Below, in pieces: positions 60,170 through 64,000 of a stretch of 64,000 nucleotides of DNA; the first letter of the stretch is position 1; each line of letters starts with the position of its first letter. The stretch spans positions 496,001 to 560,000 of the forward strand of contig NZ_CP109496.1 in assembly GCF_036231355.1 (NCBI RefSeq), given 5' to 3'. The notes under the pieces are model-generated. The model was not told the DNA's origin. It worked only from the letters and a program-made list of their open reading frames with translations, and made no database searches. The stretch comes from Streptomyces sp. NBC_01431 (GTDB taxonomy: Bacteria; Actinomycetota; Actinomycetes; Streptomycetales; Streptomycetaceae). A program made the position numbers and the translations under genes.

Positions 60170-60337
60170 CCTGTTCGCTGGAACGAACGGCGCCTGAGAC
60201 GGTCGCCACAGCCGCTCCACCGCACACCGCGCGAGAGCGTCGGCGGAGTCGACCACCGCCAGCAGCCGGGCCGCCGCCCGGACGACCAACGGGATCTCGG
60301 TACAGGCCGCGATGACGACCTGCGCGCCCCCGACACC
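60170..60337 (-). pseudogene. Aspartate/glutamate racemase C-terminal remnant
   Basis: The minus strand reads GVGGAQVVIAACTEIPLVV then DSADALARCAVERLW, the C-terminal catalytic Cys loop (xGCTEIPLL) and following helix of Asp/Glu/hydantoin racemases. The preceding frame is not recognisable and the N-terminal Cys domain is missing. Confidence 0.6.
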
Positions 60338-60474
60338 ACGAGGCTGTCGCCAACTCCAAATGGAGCGAGGCCAATTGGGTGCGGCGACTATAGGGGCCCG
60401 TGCTCGGGTGAGCTCGCCGGGAGCCACGGGCCTTCCCGGCGAGGGGAGAGGGCGAGCGCCGGTTCGCCTGCTCG

Positions 60475-61911
60475 TCAGCAGGTGTCCAGCGGGAGCCGGG
60501 CCACCAGGTGGGCTCCCCGTTCCGAGTCCTGGACGGTGAGTGAGCCGCCCAGGTGGGTGGCGATGTCGCGGGCGATCGCGAGGCCGAGGCCCGAACCGCC
60601 TTGGTCACGGCTGCGGGCGTCATCGAGCCGGGTGAAGCGCTCGAAGACCCGTTCACGGTCGGCGGGCGGGATGCCCGGTCCGTCGTCGCGGACCTCCAGC
60701 ACCGCTGTGCCCCGGTCTTGGTCCACGCGCAGCGCGAGCAGGACCGAGTGGTCGGCGTGCCGTTGGGCGTTGTCCAGGAGATTGGTGACGAGGCGCGCCA
60801 ACCACAGCGTGCTTCCGCGCACGGTGACCTCCGGAGCGATCTCGGTGTCCACCGGCACCCGGTCCCGCTTTCGGGTTCGGGCCGCTTCGCGGACGACTTC
60901 CGTGAGGTCCACCGCGGCGCGAGGGGGTGCCTGAGCGGTGTCGAGCCGGGCGAGCAGCAACAGGTCGGAGGCCAGGTCCTGGAGCCGGACGGTGTCTTCC
61001 AGGGCCCCGTTGACGAGTTCGCCCCACAGGTCGGGGTCGGGGTGGGCCTGGGCGACTTCGAGTTGCGTACGGAGCACGGTGATGGGGCTTCGCAGTTCGT
61101 GTGAGGCGTCGGCGATGAACTGGCGCTGGCGGATCACGGACGCTTCGAGACGGTCCAGGGTGGTGTTCATCGTGGCCGCGAGCCGGGCGATCTCGTCCTG
61201 GCTGTGCGGCACGGGTACTCGGCGGTGCAGATCGCGGTCGCTGATCTCGGCGACCTCGGCCCGGATCGCCTCGACGGGGCGCAGGGCCCAGCCCGTGACC
61301 CGCCAGGTGACCAGGGCGACGGTGAGGACGAGCAGCGGCACCGCGAAGATGAGGCAGGCCCGGATGAACTCGTCCGCGGCGTCGGCCTCCCTCAGCGAGG
61401 TGCCCGCGTACACGGTGACGAGGCCGCTCCCGGTGGCGGTGGTGACCTGGACGACGCGCTGGCGGTGCTCCTCGCGCACCGGTCCGCCGTTCCAGGTTCC
61501 GCGGACGGTCCCCGGCGAGCTGGGGCGGGCAGCCGAGAGGGCGGGGCGGCCGGTCAGGTTGGGGCTGGCCGCGAGCACCCGGCCGTGCGCGTCGACGACC
61601 TGGAGGAAATCGGTGCCGCGGTCCGGTGTCAGCACGGCGCCGAGCCGGCCTTCGGCCGCGAGACCGGCGGTGAGGACGGCCTGTCGCTCCGCGTCGGTCT
61701 GGGCGTTGCGCATCAGGTTGTTCTCCAGCAGCCCGAGCAGCCCGAAGGAGGCGACGCCGAGCGCCACGGCGACCACGACGGACGCGCCCAGCGTGGCGCG
61801 GGCTCGCACGGACCGGGGCCGGAGCCTCCGGGCGAGGCACCGCAGCCGGGCGACGGCTCGGCGGCGCGGGGCGCCGGGCGCGGCATCGCTGTGCTCGTCC
61901 GGCTCAGCCAC
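60475..61911 (-). CDS. Sensor histidine kinase (OmpR-partner type)
   Basis: 478 residues. GTG 61911 overlaps the regulator stop (GTGGCTGA). TM1 ASVVVAVALGVASFGLLGLL, periplasmic domain of about 130 residues, TM2 IFAVPLLVLTVALVTW, HAMP, H-box DASHELRSPITVLRTQLE, N-box NLLDNAQRHA and G-boxes GPGIPP and GSGLGLAIA. Downstream of its response regulator, divergent from 62716. Signal unknown. Confidence 0.93.
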   Translation of the reverse strand: MAEPDEHSDAAPGAPRRRAVARLRCLARRLRPRSVRARATLGASVVVAVALGVASFGLLGLLENNLMRNAQTDAERQAVLTAGLAAEGRLGAVLTPDRGTDFLQVVDAHGRVLAASPNLTGRPALSAARPSSPGTVRGTWNGGPVREEHRQRVVQVTTATGSGLVTVYAGTSLREADAADEFIRACLIFAVPLLVLTVALVTWRVTGWALRPVEAIRAEVAEISDRDLHRRVPVPHSQDEIARLAATMNTTLDRLEASVIRQRQFIADASHELRSPITVLRTQLEVAQAHPDPDLWGELVNGALEDTVRLQDLASDLLLLARLDTAQAPPRAAVDLTEVVREAARTRKRDRVPVDTEIAPEVTVRGSTLWLARLVTNLLDNAQRHADHSVLLALRVDQDRGTAVLEVRDDGPGIPPADRERVFERFTRLDDARSRDQGGSGLGLAIARDIATHLGGSLTVQDSERGAHLVARLPLDTC

Positions 61912-62581
61912 CGTCGGCCGCCAGCCGGTAGCCGGCCCCGCGGACCGTCTCCACCGCGGCCCGCCCGAAGGGGGCGTCGATCTTGCGACGCAACGCGCTG
62001 ACGTGGACCTCCACGACGTTGAGGTCGCCCTCGTAGGCCGCGTCCCACACCTGCTCCAGGATCTCCCGCTTGGGCACGATCTCACCGGCGCGGCGGGCCA
62101 GGTGCACGAGGACCGCGAATTCGCGCGAGGTCAAACGGGCCTCGGCCCCGCCGCGCGTGCAGCGCTGCTTCGCCGGGTCGATCACCAGGTCACCGAACTC
62201 CATGATCTGCGGGCTGCGCCGGCCCGTGCGCCGGATGAGCGCGCGCAGCCGGGCCACCAGGACGACGTACGAGAACGGCTTGGAGAGGAAGTCGTCGGCG
62301 CCGGTGTCGAGGGCCTCCGCCTCGTCGTACTCGCCGTCCTTCGCGGTGAGCATCAGGATGCCCGACTCGCAGCCCGCCGCGCGCAGCCGGGCGCAGACCC
62401 GGTAGCCGTTGATTCCGGGCAGCATGATGTCGAGCACGATGACGTCGTAGTCGTGCTCACCCGCCAGCCAGAGCCCTTGCGGGCCGTCGTGGGCGACGTC
62501 CACCGAAAAGCCTTCGGCCTGGAGCCCCCGTTGCAGGGCCGCGGCCAGCCGCCGCTCGTCCTCGACCACCAGTACGCGCAT
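61904..62581 (-). CDS. OmpR-family response regulator
   Basis: 225 residues. Receiver acidic pair VVEDE, Asp51 in VLDIMLPG, Thr in LMLTAKD, Lys in LSKPF. Winged helix LTSREFAVLVHLARRAGEIV then NVVEVHVSALRRKID and VRGAGYRLA. Partner of the downstream kinase. Confidence 0.94.
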   Translation of the reverse strand: MRVLVVEDERRLAAALQRGLQAEGFSVDVAHDGPQGLWLAGEHDYDVIVLDIMLPGINGYRVCARLRAAGCESGILMLTAKDGEYDEAEALDTGADDFLSKPFSYVVLVARLRALIRRTGRRSPQIMEFGDLVIDPAKQRCTRGGAEARLTSREFAVLVHLARRAGEIVPKREILEQVWDAAYEGDLNVVEVHVSALRRKIDAPFGRAAVETVRGAGYRLAADGG

Positions 62582-62715
62582 GGGGTCAAGGTTCTCAGGT
62601 CGCGGCGCCGGGTTGCTGAAGGGTTCTTCAGGTCGCTTCAGCAAGGCTTCAGCATGCGCCCCGCAGGATCTGACCGAGCCGGGCGCGTGTCCGGTGGAAC
62701 GCGAGGAGCAACCAG

Positions 62716-63294
62716 ATGACTCAGTCCAATCCCCAGCCTCCCGAGCACCCCGCGGGTCCGGGCGAGGAGGCTGCCGGGCCGACCGGCAAGGCGGCGGGGC
62801 GCCGCGGCCGGTTCACCCGGCTGACCCGGCAGGGACGTGTGCGATGGGTGGCGCTCGGTCTGGTGGTGCTGATCGGCGGCGGTGCGGCGGCCGCGGCGGT
62901 GGCGGAGCACCACCACGAGGAGCGCGCCGGCGGCCGGTACGCCGCCGAGGGCCGGGGTCACCGGGGCGGGCCGGGGACGGACGGCCGGGACGGCGCGAAG
63001 AAGGTGCGGGAGGCCGGGCAGGACCGGCGGGGTTCCGCCGCGGGCTCACTCGCGCAGGCCCCGGCGCCGCTGCCTGCGCTGCCGGCCGCGCAGGCGGTGG
63101 ACAAGGCGACGGGTGCCGTGTCCGGCGGCAAGGTCGAATCACTGCGGGTGGTCGCCCAGCAGGGTGGTGGCAGCGCCTGGCAGGCCGTGGTGCTGGGCCC
63201 CGACGGGGTGCGCCACTCCGTGACGCTGGCCGGCGCCGACGGCACGGTCACCAGCAACACCGTCGCCGAGTACGGCCCGGTAATGGCCCGCTGA
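62716..63294 (+). CDS. Membrane-anchored protein with PepSY-like C-terminus
   Basis: 192 residues. Basic Pro-rich cytosolic N-terminus, one span (ALGLVVLIGGGAAAAAVA, about 46-63), then HHHEER and Gly/Arg-rich linker, followed by a small domain LPAAQAVDKATGAVSGGKVES, GGGSAWQAVVLGPDGVRHSVTL similar to PepSY repeats. GAGGAG before ATG 62716. Divergent from the two-component system, so plausibly its target or sensor partner. Confidence 0.65.
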   Translation: MTQSNPQPPEHPAGPGEEAAGPTGKAAGRRGRFTRLTRQGRVRWVALGLVVLIGGGAAAAAVAEHHHEERAGGRYAAEGRGHRGGPGTDGRDGAKKVREAGQDRRGSAAGSLAQAPAPLPALPAAQAVDKATGAVSGGKVESLRVVAQQGGGSAWQAVVLGPDGVRHSVTLAGADGTVTSNTVAEYGPVMAR

Positions 63295-63309
63295 CCGAGC
63301 CGCCACGAA

Positions 63310-63355
63310 CCGCTCGACGCATCCGTCCGGCCCCGGCAGGACGGATGCCGAGCGG
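63310..63355 (+). terminator. Terminator after the PepSY-like gene
   Basis: GCATCCGTCC pairs with GGACGGATGC and CCGCTCG with CGAGCGG, separated by a 2-base bulge; starts 16 bases past the stop. Confidence 0.7.
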
Positions 63356-63612
63356 TGCGCGGCCACGGGTGTGATCAACTACCGCCCCGCGCAACCCACT
63401 TGAATACCATTCGGCGCGTTTCCGCGGATCGTGAACGCCTCGGTGCGCTGGACGGGAGGCACGCTCCAGCGCCTGTGGTTTTCGGCCGACAGCCCGCGGG
63501 CCGCCCCTCTCCCTGCACTCCCGACCAAGGCGCGGCTTGGGGCAACGACCGATCACTCGCGAGCGCGGCATCACGGTGATCGGCACCGGGGCCCCCGCGC
63601 CGGGTTCCGCGC
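63356..63612. other. No recognisable gene
   Basis: Short convergent gap between the terminator and the SDR stop; no supported frame. Confidence 0.4.
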
Positions 63613-64000
63613 TCACCACGGCACGGGCGTTCCGTCCCAGGAGAAGAAGGCTCCGGTGGGCCCGTCGTTGGGCAGGAGTGCCAGGCGCAGGGCCCCCTGG
63701 GCGGCCTCGGCGGGGTCGCCGCCCGCCTCGGCCGCTCGGGGGTTGAGGTCGGTGGCCCGCAGACCGGGGGCGAGGGCGTTGACCTTGAAACCCTCCTCTG
63801 CCAGCGTCTGGGCGTACAGGACGGTGAGGGCGTTGAGGGCGGCTTTCGAGGACCTGTACGCCGCCGCACCTCCGCTGCCGGGGACGAACTGGGGGTTCGG
63901 GTTCGTACTCCAGGTCAGCGATGCGGTCCCGCTGGAGACGTTGACGATCCGTGGTCGCGGGGAGCGGCGCAGGGCGGGCAGAAAGGCGTTGGTCACCGCG
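63613..64000 (-). CDS. Short-chain dehydrogenase, C-terminal part (cut by window edge)
   Basis: 129 codons run off the right edge on the minus strand. Contains VNVSSG (catalytic Ser), AAYRSSKAALNALTV (Tyr-x3-Lys) and LAPGLRATDLNPRAAEAGGD, then ALLPNDGPTGAFFSWDGTPVPW at the C-terminus. SDR of classical type; N-terminal nucleotide fold lies outside the window. Confidence 0.88.
   Translation of the reverse strand, partial: AVTNAFLPALRRSPRPRIVNVSSGTASLTWSTNPNPQFVPGSGGAAAYRSSKAALNALTVLYAQTLAEEGFKVNALAPGLRATDLNPRAAEAGGDPAEAAQGALRLALLPNDGPTGAFFSWDGTPVPW

Overview
The window is high-GC DNA (roughly 70% by eye) with strong third-position G/C bias, many GTG/TTG starts, GGAGG-type ribosome sites, ATGA/GTGA start-stop overlaps and many secreted proteins with Ala-rich signal peptides. 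This fits a Streptomyces or close streptomycete relative. The mixture of intact accessory operons, gene remnants and insertion-sequence scars suggests an accessory or chromosome-arm region. I see no rRNA, tRNA, CRISPR array or replication origin.

Layout. 1-2.4 kb: IS5-family transposase scar, alpha/beta hydrolase behind two operator-like palindromes, small secreted protein. 2.7-9.2 kb: lipoprotein polysaccharide deacetylase; a complete substrate-binding protein/permease/ATPase uptake operon (minus strand) divergent from a CitA/CitB-like two-component pair. 9.2-17 kb: gene-poor stretch with a GRAM-like protein, small secreted proteins, a DUF5302 protein, an amino-acid permease, a RibD-like reductase and three decayed genes (nitronate monooxygenase, EF-hand protein, IS110 transposase). 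17.4-23.2 kb: molybdenum xanthine dehydrogenase operon (xdhA-xdhB-xdhC) with its own promoter and a possible leader peptide, then a convergent guanine-deaminase-type enzyme; together a purine catabolic unit. 23.9-29.2 kb: minus-strand cassette of a cucumopine-synthase-like protein, FAD amine oxidoreductase, O-carbamoyltransferase, SRPBCC protein and histidine phosphatase, interrupted by a dead deaminase; it looks like a small, unassigned specialised-metabolite pathway.

31-36.4 kb: ABC exporter ATPase and permease followed by a secreted beta-propeller/phosphoesterase. 36.6-42 kb: secreted proteins, a Tat-exported glycerophosphodiesterase, a C70-like cysteine protease with a membrane-anchored partner, and a glycine-zipper secreted protein paired with a tiny membrane protein. 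43-49 kb: an XRE/MmyB-type regulator divergent from an Atu4866-SDR operon, then a second Atu4866 protein, an amidohydrolase and a PNPOx-like protein; a similar operator occurs in front of two of these units. 49.5-54.3 kb: PIG-L deacetylase, a second MmyB-type regulator, metallo-beta-lactamase-fold hydrolase and carboxylesterase. 54.3-60.3 kb: M20 deacylase, GNAT acyltransferase and N-acylamino-acid racemase in one overlapping operon, which matches the known D-to-L amino acid conversion route via N-succinyl intermediates; it is flanked by remnants of peptide-transport, dipeptidase, isochorismatase and Asp/Glu racemase genes and a PucR regulator. 60.5-64 kb: OmpR-type two-component pair divergent from a membrane-anchored protein, and an SDR that runs off the right edge.

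All functional calls come from reading motifs and recalled family patterns; no database search was possible.
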